Assembly (NCBI GenBank): GCA_964467455.1
Contig: CAYXQJ010000003.1
Span: 62,001 to 126,000, forward strand
Source: OLB6 sp964467455
Lineage (GTDB): Bacteria; Bacteroidota; Ignavibacteria; Kapaibacteriales; Kapaibacteriaceae
Reading direction: 5' to 3'
Length of the DNA stretch: 64,000 bases
The position numbers and the translations under genes are program-made. Every line of letters starts with the position of its first letter. The first letter of the stretch is position 1. This document shows positions 24,635 to 33,966 of the stretch, piece after piece. The notes below the pieces were generated by a model. That model worked only from the letters and a program-made list of their open reading frames with translations. It did not search any database and was not told the origin of the DNA.

Positions 24635-25525
24635 ATGATCCATCCCGAAGTCAACATCGAGCTGCCCAACAGCATCGGCCGCACCATCTATTGCACCCTC
24701 ACACAACCAACTCAACGACTAACTCAACGACAAACTCAACGACTAACTCAGAGACTAACTCAACGACCAACGGTCTGCCTGATCCATGGCTTCAAAGGCT
24801 TCCGCAACTGGGCCTTCTTCCCCTTCGCCGCGCAGCACCTGGCAGATGCCGGCTTCAACGTGGTGCGCGTCGACGTCTCAATGAACGGCATGAACGGCAC
24901 CAACGATCGTGTCGTCGATCTCGACGCCTTCAGCCACAACACGCCGACACGCGAGATCGAAGACCTGCACGAAGTCGTCAACGCCCTGAGTACACATGAG
25001 GCCTTCGTGGCCCTGCGCGAGACGTGGGACGGCACCGTCCACTTCGTCGGACACTCCCGCGGCGGCGGCGCGATTCAGGTGGTTGGACGTGAACGGACCG
25101 CTGCCGGCGACACCACGTCGAAGTACGTGATGTGGAACTCCATCGGACATTGGGAGCGGTGGACACCGCGACAGCGCGAGCACTGGCTCGCCGTCGGCAC
25201 CATCGAGGTCGAGAACACACGCACCGGTCAAAAACTTCCGCTGTCGACCTCCATGCTCGACGACATCGAACAACATGCAGAACGGTTGCACATACCGACC
25301 GCTGCAGCATCGATCGCCGACCGAGCACTGTACATCCACGCCGGCGGCGACCTTACGGTGCCGATCAAGGAGATCGAACAACTACGATCGAATGCGGGAA
25401 CTGCCGGCCCCCTGATCATCATTGACGGCTCCACCCATAGTTTTGGAATGTCGCATCCGATCGATCATGTCACCACATCGTTCGCAAACGTCCTCCACCA
25501 CACTGTTTCGTTCCTCGCATCATGA
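24635..25525 (+). CDS. Alpha/beta hydrolase
   Basis: A 296-residue serine hydrolase-like protein. The nucleophile elbow is G-H-S-R-G-G-G, the oxyanion strand H-G-F-K-G-F, a candidate acid lies in H-A-G-G-D-L-T-V-P, and the final histidine in D-G-S-T-H-S-F-G-M. It resembles esterases of the dienelactone/BAAT type found in Bacteroidota; the substrate is unknown. Residues 24-43 are five copies of T-Q-R-x coded by 12-bp repeats inserted before the first core strand. The start ATG 24635 has GGAAGGA upstream; the longer frame back to 24419 lies inside trmD. It ends in an ATGA overlap with the next gene. Confidence 0.85.
   Translation: MIHPEVNIELPNSIGRTIYCTLTQPTQRLTQRQTQRLTQRLTQRPTVCLIHGFKGFRNWAFFPFAAQHLADAGFNVVRVDVSMNGMNGTNDRVVDLDAFSHNTPTREIEDLHEVVNALSTHEAFVALRETWDGTVHFVGHSRGGGAIQVVGRERTAAGDTTSKYVMWNSIGHWERWTPRQREHWLAVGTIEVENTRTGQKLPLSTSMLDDIEQHAERLHIPTAAASIADRALYIHAGGDLTVPIKEIEQLRSNAGTAGPLIIIDGSTHSFGMSHPIDHVTTSFANVLHHTVSFLAS
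24709..24768. repeat. 12-bp tandem repeat inside the hydrolase gene (5 copies)
   Basis: Five units of AACTCAACGACT with one to four differences, in frame, coding for T-Q-R-(L/Q/P) five times. Confidence 0.9.
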
Positions 25526-25941
25526 GCTCACGCCCCTACCTTGTTGCACTGTTATTGACGACGCTGATCGCAGCATCGTCCTGTGCCGTGTTTGAAGTTG
25601 GAGGGGGCAGGCGTGATCCCGTGATCGAGCGCAACCAGCTCAGCAGCGTCGGCGTGGTCTACCTGTGGAAGGCAGAGATCGACAGCAACAACCTGACGGC
25701 GGCATCAGAACTCATGCGACATCGCAGCGGCCGCCCGTTGTTGGCAAGTGAACGATATGACCTGACCGACGATCTCAAACGTTGGAAGACATTACTGCAG
25801 AACAAGCCCATTACGTCGGCCGTTGCGGACACGGTCAACGACAGTACGCACACGATCCGCACGAAGGTGGACTACATCCGCAACGTAACGTTCAGCGCCG
25901 TGAAGACGCAGGGCAAGTGGTGGGTCGCAACGGTTGAGTAG
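25522..25941 (+). CDS. Small hypothetical lipoprotein
   Basis: A 139-residue protein with a signal peptide and the lipobox-like A-S-S-C (Cys21). The mature part has an NTF2/DUF4878-like feel: a helix with V-V-Y-L-W-K-A-E-I-D-S-N-N-L-T-A-A-S-E-L-M and a final beta strand G-K-W-W-V-A-T-V-E. That resemblance is weak. The start overlaps the hydrolase stop as ATGA. It ends 14 bp before a convergent gene, with no terminator visible. Confidence 0.75.
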   Translation: MSSRPYLVALLLTTLIAASSCAVFEVGGGRRDPVIERNQLSSVGVVYLWKAEIDSNNLTAASELMRHRSGRPLLASERYDLTDDLKRWKTLLQNKPITSAVADTVNDSTHTIRTKVDYIRNVTFSAVKTQGKWWVATVE

Positions 25942-25955
25942 CGCAACAACTGCGC

Positions 25956-26855
25956 TTATTGAAAGGCCGTTTGCCAGCCGATCGCAACGGTTGTGAAGTT
26001 CGCACCAAAACGGACGATAGCGCCGGTCGATGCTGCCAATCGCAACACATGTTGCCTACTGAGCGGGAAGACGAAAGTACCGCCAACCCGAAGGTTGCTT
26101 TGAAGGTCTCCGGTCTCAACCCCATTGACGTAGCTCTGGCCGCCGATGTAATACGTACAGCTGCCGGCGATCCACATCAGCGGCGTGAAGTTGTAGCTCA
26201 AATGTGCCTGCACTGTTCCCATGGGATCTTGTGAACGTGTCGCCGTTCCCGGAAAAAATGATGTGTTATCGGTGAACAACCACAGCCCTCCATACAGGTC
26301 GAACAACACATGGTCATCGATCGGCATGGAGAGAGCCACTTCGGGCTTGAAGGACCAGCGATGCATGCCGATGTTCACAAACTTGTCGGAGAAGGCCTGT
26401 CCTGTTGGAGCCACCATCGTGAGACTCACACCGATGATCGGCGCTCGTGCAACGGTCTTGAACGAATCGATACTTTTCGCCGGTGCACCGACGGGAAGCC
26501 ACGACACACGGAGGAGCATATCACCGAATCCTCGACGATCGACCGACTCTTGCTGTCCTTCGATGGATGCCTCTGCCGCGACGTAACTAAACGGCAGCAT
26601 GACGATCGCTTGCGCTGTTTTGTCGAACAACGAGAAGGTGCGCCCTAGTTGCAGAGAACCAGTGAACACTTGAGCTCGGAGATCACGCAGCGGTAAGGTT
26701 GGATCCGTAAGGACATTTCCGCCTGAGAACGACGCGCCCGCACCGACCAGGTTAAAGTCGACCGGAACTCGTACATAGGCACGAGGTTCAAGATCCTGCG
26801 CTGATGCGAGGGTAAGACAGAGACCGAAGGCAAGTAGATACGCTCCGATCCTCAC
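25956..26855 (-). CDS. Outer-membrane barrel protein (MetA-pathway/transporter-like)
   Basis: A 299-residue protein with a signal peptide ending A-S-A-Q-D. The rest is alternating hydrophobic strands ending in a barrel-type C-terminus (T-V-A-I-G-W-Q-T-A-F-Q). L-E-P-R-A-Y-V-R-V-P-V-D-F-N-L-V-G-A-G and N-L-R-V-G-G-T-F-V-F-P-L resemble the putative MetA-pathway of phenol degradation family, whose role is generally unproven. It lies 8 bp after the BNR gene on the same strand, so they are probably co-transcribed. Confidence 0.7.
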   Translation of the reverse strand: MRIGAYLLAFGLCLTLASAQDLEPRAYVRVPVDFNLVGAGASFSGGNVLTDPTLPLRDLRAQVFTGSLQLGRTFSLFDKTAQAIVMLPFSYVAAEASIEGQQESVDRRGFGDMLLRVSWLPVGAPAKSIDSFKTVARAPIIGVSLTMVAPTGQAFSDKFVNIGMHRWSFKPEVALSMPIDDHVLFDLYGGLWLFTDNTSFFPGTATRSQDPMGTVQAHLSYNFTPLMWIAGSCTYYIGGQSYVNGVETGDLQSNLRVGGTFVFPLSRQHVLRLAASTGAIVRFGANFTTVAIGWQTAFQ

Positions 26856-26863
26856 AACGCTCC

Positions 26864-28207
26864 TTAGTTGGCCACAACAAAGCGACCGTGTTTGACCTCA
26901 CCGCCCGTGGTGACGGACCACACGTAGAGACCCGGGGCCAGCGTTGTTGTCGGGAACGAAACGGTATGACGTCCAACGCCGTGACGTTCGACATAGGAAG
27001 TGGCGACCTGCTCGCCCCCTACCGACATGACGTCGATACGGACAAGGGCATCGGTAGCCAGATCGAAGTTGATGAAGACTTGATCGCGAACTGGATTCGG
27101 ATAGGCAGCTGTCTCGCGGACAACGGCCGGGAGTTCATCATTCACTGACGTTGTTGGATCGATGTGGCGATGGATCGGCGCACCATTCGGTGCCACGAAG
27201 ACGTGGTTGCGCGAGGTGACGGCGATGTCTTGGCCGCTACCGTCTCCGGGAAGTCCGTCGTTCTGTGATACCCATAGGTCGCCACCATTCGTGGAGTGAA
27301 AGACGCCTGAGGTCTTTTCCGTGATCACCCACACGTCGTTGTCTTTGCCGAAGGCGATGCCGCCGATCTTGTTGTTCGTGACGTCGCGATTGTCCCAGCC
27401 GTTAAGAAGATACTCCCACTTCTCACCATCGTCTTTCGAGCGCATGACGACAGCATTCGGGCTCTTGGTTGAACCCGGCAGTGCATTACGGCCGATGAAG
27501 AGCACACCGTTACGGTCGGCCGTCATCGTCTGGAAGTTGTCGTCCGACTCACCCGAGGCAGGGTCGGAGTCGATACGTGTCCACGTTGTGCCGCGGTTGC
27601 TTGAACGATACAGTCCTTTGTTATAGCTGACCAACACGAACAACTTGTTCGAATTCGGGCTAAGGAAGGTCTCGAAGAGCGATGATGCTGCACTGGGAAG
27701 ATTCGACTTCGGGATCTCGACGAACGTTTCGCCGCCATCTTCAGAGAGTCGCATCAAAAGGGCTTTGGCACCCGCGTCATAGCCAACGAAGACCTGCGTG
27801 GTCCCACCAACGACCTTGGTGCTGACAGAGATACGGGCTGAGGATGCAACGTCGATGTTGATGTTGAGTTTTTGCCATGTCTGACCATCATCGCGGGAGC
27901 GCAGAACACCCAAGCCGTTGACGGCTGCAAAGAGCTCGTCGTTGGCGCCAACCTTGATCATATTGACGATGACGAAGTTTGGTCCGCCGTCATCGATGCC
28001 GTTATCGAAGCGTACCCACGTGACGCCGAGGTCCGTTGAGCGATATACGGCGCTGAACGGTGTGCCGGCAAAGACCATCCCCTTCGAGTTGGTCGCAAGA
28101 CAACTTGTGGCTGCGGGCGGTCCTTCTGTGTTCTGCCAGAACTGCGCTGTCGACGGAATGGAAAGAACAGCGATCGCGACCACGGTGGCAAGAAAACGCA
28201 TCGTCAT
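26864..28207 (-). CDS. BNR-repeat beta-propeller protein with T9SS sorting domain
   Basis: A 447-residue secreted protein. After the signal peptide (about 22 residues) come BNR/sortilin-like repeats: V-Y-R-S-T-D-L-G-V-T-W, V-L-R-S-R-D-D-G-Q-T-W, L-Y-R-S-S-N-R-G-T-T-W, V-M-R-S-K-D-D-G-E-K-W and V-F-H-S-T-N-G-G-D-L-W. The last 80 residues form a type A sorting domain (A-Y-P-N-P-V-R-D-Q-V to G-R-F-V-V-A-N). The start ATG 28207 has AGGAG seven bases upstream. Such repeats can bind glycans or form surface propellers; no ligand can be named. Confidence 0.9.
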   Translation of the reverse strand: MTMRFLATVVAIAVLSIPSTAQFWQNTEGPPAATSCLATNSKGMVFAGTPFSAVYRSTDLGVTWVRFDNGIDDGGPNFVIVNMIKVGANDELFAAVNGLGVLRSRDDGQTWQKLNINIDVASSARISVSTKVVGGTTQVFVGYDAGAKALLMRLSEDGGETFVEIPKSNLPSAASSLFETFLSPNSNKLFVLVSYNKGLYRSSNRGTTWTRIDSDPASGESDDNFQTMTADRNGVLFIGRNALPGSTKSPNAVVMRSKDDGEKWEYLLNGWDNRDVTNNKIGGIAFGKDNDVWVITEKTSGVFHSTNGGDLWVSQNDGLPGDGSGQDIAVTSRNHVFVAPNGAPIHRHIDPTTSVNDELPAVVRETAAYPNPVRDQVFINFDLATDALVRIDVMSVGGEQVATSYVERHGVGRHTVSFPTTTLAPGLYVWSVTTGGEVKHGRFVVAN

Positions 28208-28233
28208 ATTGAGGCTCCTGGTGGGGACTTGGC

Positions 28234-28257
28234 TATCTTGGTACAATTTCCAAGATA
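28234..28257. promoter_or_regulatory. Perfect inverted repeat between BNR gene and mpl
   Basis: TATCTTGG (28234-28241) and its exact complement CCAAGATA (28250-28257) are separated by 8 bases. Each arm reads as a one-mismatch TAnnTTTG on its own strand, one facing each divergent gene. It could be a pair of mirror-image -7 elements or an operator. Confidence 0.45.
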
Positions 28258-28275
28258 CCATTTTCTCAGCGCATC

Positions 28276-29709
28276 ATGCACTTGCATTTCATTGGGATCG
28301 GCGGAACGGCCATGGGCTCGGTCGCCGTTGCCTGCCGCGAGATGGGCCATATTGTTACCGGTAGCGATGAGGCCATCTATCCACCCATGTCCGACGTCCT
28401 CCGTGGGGCCGGCATCACGTGGCGGGAGGGTTACGACGGTACGGCATTGTTGAATGACCACCCCGACCTTGTGGTCGTGGGCAATGCCATCAGTCGCGGC
28501 AACGCCGAACTTGAGGCCGTCCTGGACGAGCGTCTGGACTTCACCTCCATGGCCGGACTGATCGGCACGATGTTCATTTCGAAGAACACGTCGATCGTTT
28601 GTTCCGGGACGCACGGCAAGACCACAACATCCTCTTTGACGGCGTGGATCCTTGAACACGCCCATCGTAAGCCGGGCTTTCTGATCGGCGGCGTCCCCGG
28701 CAACTTCTCCTCGGGCTGCCGACCTGTGCCTCATGATGTGCACGACACCCGCGCCGGCGTCTTCGTCTCCGAAGGTGATGAATACGACACAGCCTTCTTC
28801 GACAAACGATCGAAGTTCGTCCACTACCGTCCAACGATCGCGATCGTCAACAACATCGAATTCGATCACGCCGACATCTTCAAAGACCTCGATGCCATCC
28901 TCTGGAGTTTCCAGCAGATGCTGCGCATCGTTCCCCGTAGTGGTGTGATCCTTGCCAATGCCGATGACGCCAACGTTGGCCGCGCCGTTGCTAACGCGCC
29001 TGCACCTGTTGAGACTGTGGGCCTTGCCGACGATGCCACATGGCGTATCTCGAACGTTGCCTGGTCCGCCGACGGCCACGCTACTTGGGATGTGACCCAT
29101 CACGGCCAACCATACGGCACCTTTGCTCTACCGATGCCGGGGCTGCACAACATTCGCAATGCGACGATGGCCTTGGCCGCCTGTTCCCACGTCGATGTTC
29201 TCGCAGAAGAAGTAGCCGCGGCACTCCGCGCCTATGCACCACCGAAACGTCGACTCGAATTGATCGGTACGTTCAACGGCTGCGATGTGATCGATGATTT
29301 CGCACACCACCCTACCGCCATCGTCGCAACCTTGCAAGCCCTGCGCGATCGCTATCCGCAAGCTTCGATCCATGCCGTCTTCGAACCACGGTCCAACACG
29401 ACGACGCGTTCCTTCTTTCAAGAAGAACTCGGCTCCTGTTTTCAGGGGGCAAGCACGGTCTGCATCGGTCCCGTCAACCGACCGGAGCGGTATGCCGTCG
29501 AGGAACGCCTCGACACGGTTCGGCTCGTCAGCGACATCGAACAGCGCGGCACACGCGCCAACAGCATTCCGTCAGAGCGCGCCGCCGATCCACAATGGGG
29601 TCAGGACGCCCGGCAGTGGCTTTCGTCGGTCTGCAAGCCCGGCGATGTGATCGCGATCTTAAGCAACGGCAATGTCGGCGGCCTGCGGCAGATGCTGGTC
29701 AGCGCTTGA
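28276..29709 (+). CDS. mpl: UDP-N-acetylmuramate:L-alanyl-gamma-D-glutamyl-meso-DAP ligase
   Basis: Mur-ligase that reuses the murein tripeptide by joining it to UDP-MurNAc. The 477-residue protein opens M-H-L-H-F-I-G-I-G-G-T-A-M-G-S, has the ATP loop G-T-H-G-K-T-T-T at 111-118, and the Mpl-specific E-G-D-E-Y-D-T-A-F-F-D-K-R-S-K-F, which separates it from MurC. D-D-F-A-H-H-P-T-A-I is the C-terminal Mur motif. There is no strong ribosome binding site. The 3' end overlaps the convergent subtilase gene by 11 bp. Confidence 0.94.
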   Translation: MHLHFIGIGGTAMGSVAVACREMGHIVTGSDEAIYPPMSDVLRGAGITWREGYDGTALLNDHPDLVVVGNAISRGNAELEAVLDERLDFTSMAGLIGTMFISKNTSIVCSGTHGKTTTSSLTAWILEHAHRKPGFLIGGVPGNFSSGCRPVPHDVHDTRAGVFVSEGDEYDTAFFDKRSKFVHYRPTIAIVNNIEFDHADIFKDLDAILWSFQQMLRIVPRSGVILANADDANVGRAVANAPAPVETVGLADDATWRISNVAWSADGHATWDVTHHGQPYGTFALPMPGLHNIRNATMALAACSHVDVLAEEVAAALRAYAPPKRRLELIGTFNGCDVIDDFAHHPTAIVATLQALRDRYPQASIHAVFEPRSNTTTRSFFQEELGSCFQGASTVCIGPVNRPERYAVEERLDTVRLVSDIEQRGTRANSIPSERAADPQWGQDARQWLSSVCKPGDVIAILSNGNVGGLRQMLVSA

Positions 29710-32700
29710 CCATGATCTTGTGTAATCCCTCACCGTTGACGCGGTAGAAGTACAACCCCGGCACGATCGGGACGCCGTCCTTTGTGCGTAGGTCCCACTG
29801 CACTCCCCCATTGCCATCACGCTCCGTGACCGAGGCGATCTCATTGAATCGTTGGTCGAGGATACTCACCGTGGCGTCTTGCGGTAGGTTGGCGATCGTG
29901 ATGTGCTCATCCACACCGAGTCGTACCGGATGCGGATACACAAACGCGTTCTCCGATCCTTCAGCGGTCAACACAAAAGCGAGGGTACTGCCCGCCCCCT
30001 TCGTGATGGGGACTCCTGATGAAGCGACAACATTGCGGGCGGTGAGGTAGTAGGTCGATCCCAACGGCGCGATGGGTTCAGAGGGGTCAAGGTCAAGTAC
30101 GAAGGCCGAGTCACCGATGCGGATGACCGACAACACGTGGCCGATCGGCGTGAGGGTGTAGTTCGCCGGACTATCTGCGCTTTCGTCAACGGACTCGGAG
30201 AAGGTCAACTGCAGACGTGATGCGCTGACCACGTCAAGCTGCGTCAAGAACAACTCCGTTGTTGCTACAAGTGGCGCAATGCGCAGCGACAACGTGGCTG
30301 GTGCGGTGGGCATGCTGATCGCATCCATGACTGCCGGTGCGGCGGGGATCGCTCCGATCTGTACCGATGCCGTGACGGTATCGGTGATCGAATTGAACGA
30401 AGTGGTCGGGCGGAAGCTGACGACGATCGAACTGTCGGTGGCGAGCACAGCGCTCTGCGCTGTGGCCAAGACGTTTTGGTCCCGGTCCAAGAGTGCAAAG
30501 GATGCCGGTTCGATCGAACGCTGCAGCATTACACCCGTAAACTGCACCTGGACCGACGCGCCTTCGGCAGTCTTCCCGGCATCTATGATGCCGGGCAAGA
30601 GGGTGACCGGGCGGATCTGCTGGTGCAGGCCAACGCTGACGATCGACGATCGCTCGCTTTCTTTGAGTGATGAACCGTCGGGAGGGAGTGCGCTGACGCG
30701 GAACCGGTAGCCCTGCGTCAGCTCGAGAGTGTCGATGGTCAGGGATGTGGTCGACACCGTATCCATCACACGGAAGACCGCATCATCATCGCTGGCGCGG
30801 AACACACGGTACGATGCGGCACCATCGACCGGCATCCACGTGAGTGTTGCTGTCCGCTCGCCGAGAGATCGACCACGCAGACCCTGCGGCGTTGCAAGCC
30901 GCGTAGAGTCAACGCCATATTCACTAAAGGCAAAACCCGTCATCACGCCAAGTTCCGGCAGTGTGGTGCCAAAGCCGAGTTCCGCCGTTCCGTTGCCGTC
31001 GAAGTCGTAGGTCAAAAATCGCGGAGTGACGACGTCCGGACGATACCAGAGCGGACGCATGGTGTCTTGTTCCCACCTGAACACATACAAGCGCGGATAC
31101 ACACAAATGGCTACTTCTTCACCGCCACGGGCATCAAGGTCGCCGGCACCAAGACCATTGCGATAGCCAATACCGTAGCGTACACCGCTGAAATGTTCGC
31201 GCCAGACGAGATCATACGTGTTCGCAGATGTCGACCGGAACATGCGATACGTCCACACCTGACGTCCATACTCGCCATTCGCCAACGCATTCGACTCATC
31301 CGGCACACCATAAAGCACTTCTTTGACGCCGTCGCCATCAACGTCGGCAGCGATAACGTAGCCGGAGCCGCCGACACCTTCAGCCGTGTGCGTGAACTCC
31401 GTTGTGAACATCGAACCATCCCACTCAGCGATCACCAAGTCACCATCAGTATCAGCGAACGCCACTTCCACGCGTCCATCACGATCAAAGTCACCGGTGG
31501 CAACACTGATCTCATCAACACGATTGTTCGCATTTCCTTGGGCAGGGGGCGTGGGGTTCGTTGCTATGCCGAGGCGTTCAAACCGGCCGTTGCGGTACGT
31601 CACGGCGATACAGCCGCTATCCGACAACATCAACACCTCTTCGCGCCCATCGCCCGTGATGTCGGCCATCCCCGCACCATTGTTGCGCGACACCGTGTCG
31701 CCGTAGATGATCGTCGTGAATGGATCACCACCGGGTGTTGTCGACTCAAACAACACAGCTTTGCCAACAACGTGACCGAGGATCTCGAGACGGCCGTTGC
31801 CGTTGGCGTCGCCTATTCCGCGCGGGATCCAAACGTTCGACGACGTATCACGGTCGACCCAGTTCACACCGATCCGCTGGGAGGTGATCATGTTGCCAAA
31901 GCTTCCACCACTCAAGTCAGCGAAGGCGATCGTCTTCCCTCCATCTTGATAGAGGTCTCGAACATCATCGAGCACATATCCCGTCCACGGCGCCGAGCTG
32001 CGACTCGTCCAGCCCGTTGTTGGCGCCGCGATCTCTCCCAGCGAATACGACAACGTCGTATCCACGCGTTCATCGTTGTCAGCCGTACAGATAGCCCTGA
32101 CCGTGAACTCAGATTCAGCACTGCTGTTTGGGATCACCAACGAGTGCTGTCGCGTGAATCGCAAGATGTCGCTTTGCCACACGCTGTCGCCCGTTGCAGA
32201 TGTGACCAACACACGCATCGACGTTGGACGTGTTGCCGTGATCGTGACCACGGCGGCTTTGCGATCATCCAACCATGCCGTGACGACGTCTGCCGAGGCG
32301 ATCTGCAGTGGCGTGCTCTTGATGACGCGAATACGTTTGCGATGTTCGAGTGTTCGTCCGTCCTTGAGCGAGACCACCAAGCGCACCACATGGTCACCTT
32401 CGGCAACGTCTGCCGAATCGATCACGGCAAGTGTATCATTACTCACAACGAACAATGAACTACCAACTACCAACCACGACACGGGCTCAACACCGCGGCC
32501 GATGTAGACGTCGGCGCGTTCGAACAACGTTGCGATCGACGACCCTACAACAGCGAATGATGCGGCCGTGTCGAGGTCGACCTCTTCTTCATTGATCGGT
32601 GATGTGATCTCCACTCGCCCCTTTCCAACAAGTTCAAGGGCACGTGCTGTTTGGAGGCGTCCGGCACCATAGAAGCCATCCCATCCAAGGTCGCCGAGAT

Positions 32701-33952
32701 CGAGCGATGACTCACTGATCATCGTCCGGATCTCTGATGCGGTAAGTGTTGGGTCAAGCTCGAGCATCATCGCAGCGGTCGCCGCCACCATGGGAGCAGC
32801 GAACGACGTACCACTGACGGTCCGGTAACGTCCGGCGACGGCCGTCGTGAGGATCTGATCTCCGGGTGCGGAGAGATCGACCAACGACCCCGTGCTGGAG
32901 AAGGGGGCGCGCACATCATTGCTGTTTGTGGCGGCAATAGGCATGACCTCATCATAACCCGCCGGAAATTGTCGCGATACGGTACCGCTGTTACCCGCTG
33001 AGGCCACCAAGACGCAGCCGTAGGCGGCGGCAAAACGTACGGCATCACGCATGACGGGAGAGTCGACGCCGTCGCCGAAGCTCATGTTCACGACCTGCAC
33101 ACCGTTCAAGGCGGCATAGACCAACGCCGCCGCAATATCATCTTCTTCGGCATTGCCTGTGGCATCGAAGGCACGCATCGTGACAACGCGCGCATCGAAG
33201 GCAAGGCCGGCAATGCCGATACCATTGTTGGCTTCGGCAGCGATCACACCGGCCACACTTGTTCCATGGCCTTGTTCATCAAATGGAATGGGATCGCGAT
33301 CGCGGTCGTCGCCAAGATTGCGCACACCTTGATCAACAAAGTCATAGCCGATCACATCGTCAACGTATCCGTTGCCATCATCATCAATGCCATTGAGGTC
33401 TCCGGTGACGCCGTCTTCTTCCACCGTTGAGGGCCATGGCTGAAATGTGCCGTTGCCATTGAGATCTTCGGCACTTCGTATGGCGAGACGGTTCTTGAGA
33501 TCCGGATGATCCCAGTCGACACCGGTATCCAACACACCAACGATGATACCGTCGGCCGTGGCACGTTCCCATGCTGCCGGCGCACCGACTAACGGCAGTG
33601 CCCACTGTCCCTCAGAAAGTGAATCGTCGGTGACGGCCTCATGTAGGCCAATGCGTCGGATCGGATCGATGCGCACAACATTTGCGTCGGCACGCAGCTC
33701 CGCAAGACGTGCGTCATCAACATCAACGACCACGTACTTCTGCATCGCCGTCCATGCGTTCTGCTGTGCCGTTGACATGAGTTGATCTTGCGGCTTCGCA
33801 CGCAGGAGCGCTTCGGGGATCAACGGACGCGCCTGCAGGCGCTGGATCGACGCTGGAACAACTGCTGAACGCAACGTAACGATCATTCTTTCCCTCGCCG
33901 CCATAGACGAGGCACACATACATAGGACAAGGATCGTGATCTGCAGTTTCAT
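29699..33952 (-). CDS. Subtilisin-like S8 protease with FG-GAP repeats, FN3 and T9SS domain
   Basis: A 1417-residue secreted protease. After the signal peptide and a propeptide-like region, the S8 catalytic triad is Asp142 (V-L-D-T-G-V-D), His229 (G-H-G-T-S-V-A-G) and Ser383 (S-G-T-S-F-A-A-P). A D-x-D-x-N calcium-type loop (D-D-D-G-N-G-Y-V-D-D) lies in the core. Further on are FG-GAP/VCBS-like repeats (D-A-N-G-N-G-R-L-E-I, D-I-T-G-D-G-R-E-E-V, D-V-D-G-D-G-V-K-E-V), a fibronectin III domain and a type A T9SS sorting domain ending H-K-I-M-V-K-R. The start ATG 33952 is preferred over the frame-opening TTG 33964. It is 14 bp after recQ. Confidence 0.93.
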   Translation of the reverse strand: MKLQITILVLCMCASSMAARERMIVTLRSAVVPASIQRLQARPLIPEALLRAKPQDQLMSTAQQNAWTAMQKYVVVDVDDARLAELRADANVVRIDPIRRIGLHEAVTDDSLSEGQWALPLVGAPAAWERATADGIIVGVLDTGVDWDHPDLKNRLAIRSAEDLNGNGTFQPWPSTVEEDGVTGDLNGIDDDGNGYVDDVIGYDFVDQGVRNLGDDRDRDPIPFDEQGHGTSVAGVIAAEANNGIGIAGLAFDARVVTMRAFDATGNAEEDDIAAALVYAALNGVQVVNMSFGDGVDSPVMRDAVRFAAAYGCVLVASAGNSGTVSRQFPAGYDEVMPIAATNSNDVRAPFSSTGSLVDLSAPGDQILTTAVAGRYRTVSGTSFAAPMVAATAAMMLELDPTLTASEIRTMISESSLDLGDLGWDGFYGAGRLQTARALELVGKGRVEITSPINEEEVDLDTAASFAVVGSSIATLFERADVYIGRGVEPVSWLVVGSSLFVVSNDTLAVIDSADVAEGDHVVRLVVSLKDGRTLEHRKRIRVIKSTPLQIASADVVTAWLDDRKAAVVTITATRPTSMRVLVTSATGDSVWQSDILRFTRQHSLVIPNSSAESEFTVRAICTADNDERVDTTLSYSLGEIAAPTTGWTSRSSAPWTGYVLDDVRDLYQDGGKTIAFADLSGGSFGNMITSQRIGVNWVDRDTSSNVWIPRGIGDANGNGRLEILGHVVGKAVLFESTTPGGDPFTTIIYGDTVSRNNGAGMADITGDGREEVLMLSDSGCIAVTYRNGRFERLGIATNPTPPAQGNANNRVDEISVATGDFDRDGRVEVAFADTDGDLVIAEWDGSMFTTEFTHTAEGVGGSGYVIAADVDGDGVKEVLYGVPDESNALANGEYGRQVWTYRMFRSTSANTYDLVWREHFSGVRYGIGYRNGLGAGDLDARGGEEVAICVYPRLYVFRWEQDTMRPLWYRPDVVTPRFLTYDFDGNGTAELGFGTTLPELGVMTGFAFSEYGVDSTRLATPQGLRGRSLGERTATLTWMPVDGAASYRVFRASDDDAVFRVMDTVSTTSLTIDTLELTQGYRFRVSALPPDGSSLKESERSSIVSVGLHQQIRPVTLLPGIIDAGKTAEGASVQVQFTGVMLQRSIEPASFALLDRDQNVLATAQSAVLATDSSIVVSFRPTTSFNSITDTVTASVQIGAIPAAPAVMDAISMPTAPATLSLRIAPLVATTELFLTQLDVVSASRLQLTFSESVDESADSPANYTLTPIGHVLSVIRIGDSAFVLDLDPSEPIAPLGSTYYLTARNVVASSGVPITKGAGSTLAFVLTAEGSENAFVYPHPVRLGVDEHITIANLPQDATVSILDQRFNEIASVTERDGNGGVQWDLRTKDGVPIVPGLYFYRVNGEGLHKIMVKR

Positions 33953-33966
33953 GAATGCTTTCAAGT

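Noticed and set aside
31067..32458. A 463-codon plus-strand open frame opposite the subtilase gene
   Set aside because: It mirrors the FG-GAP repeat region of a clearly coding gene and shows no domain of its own.
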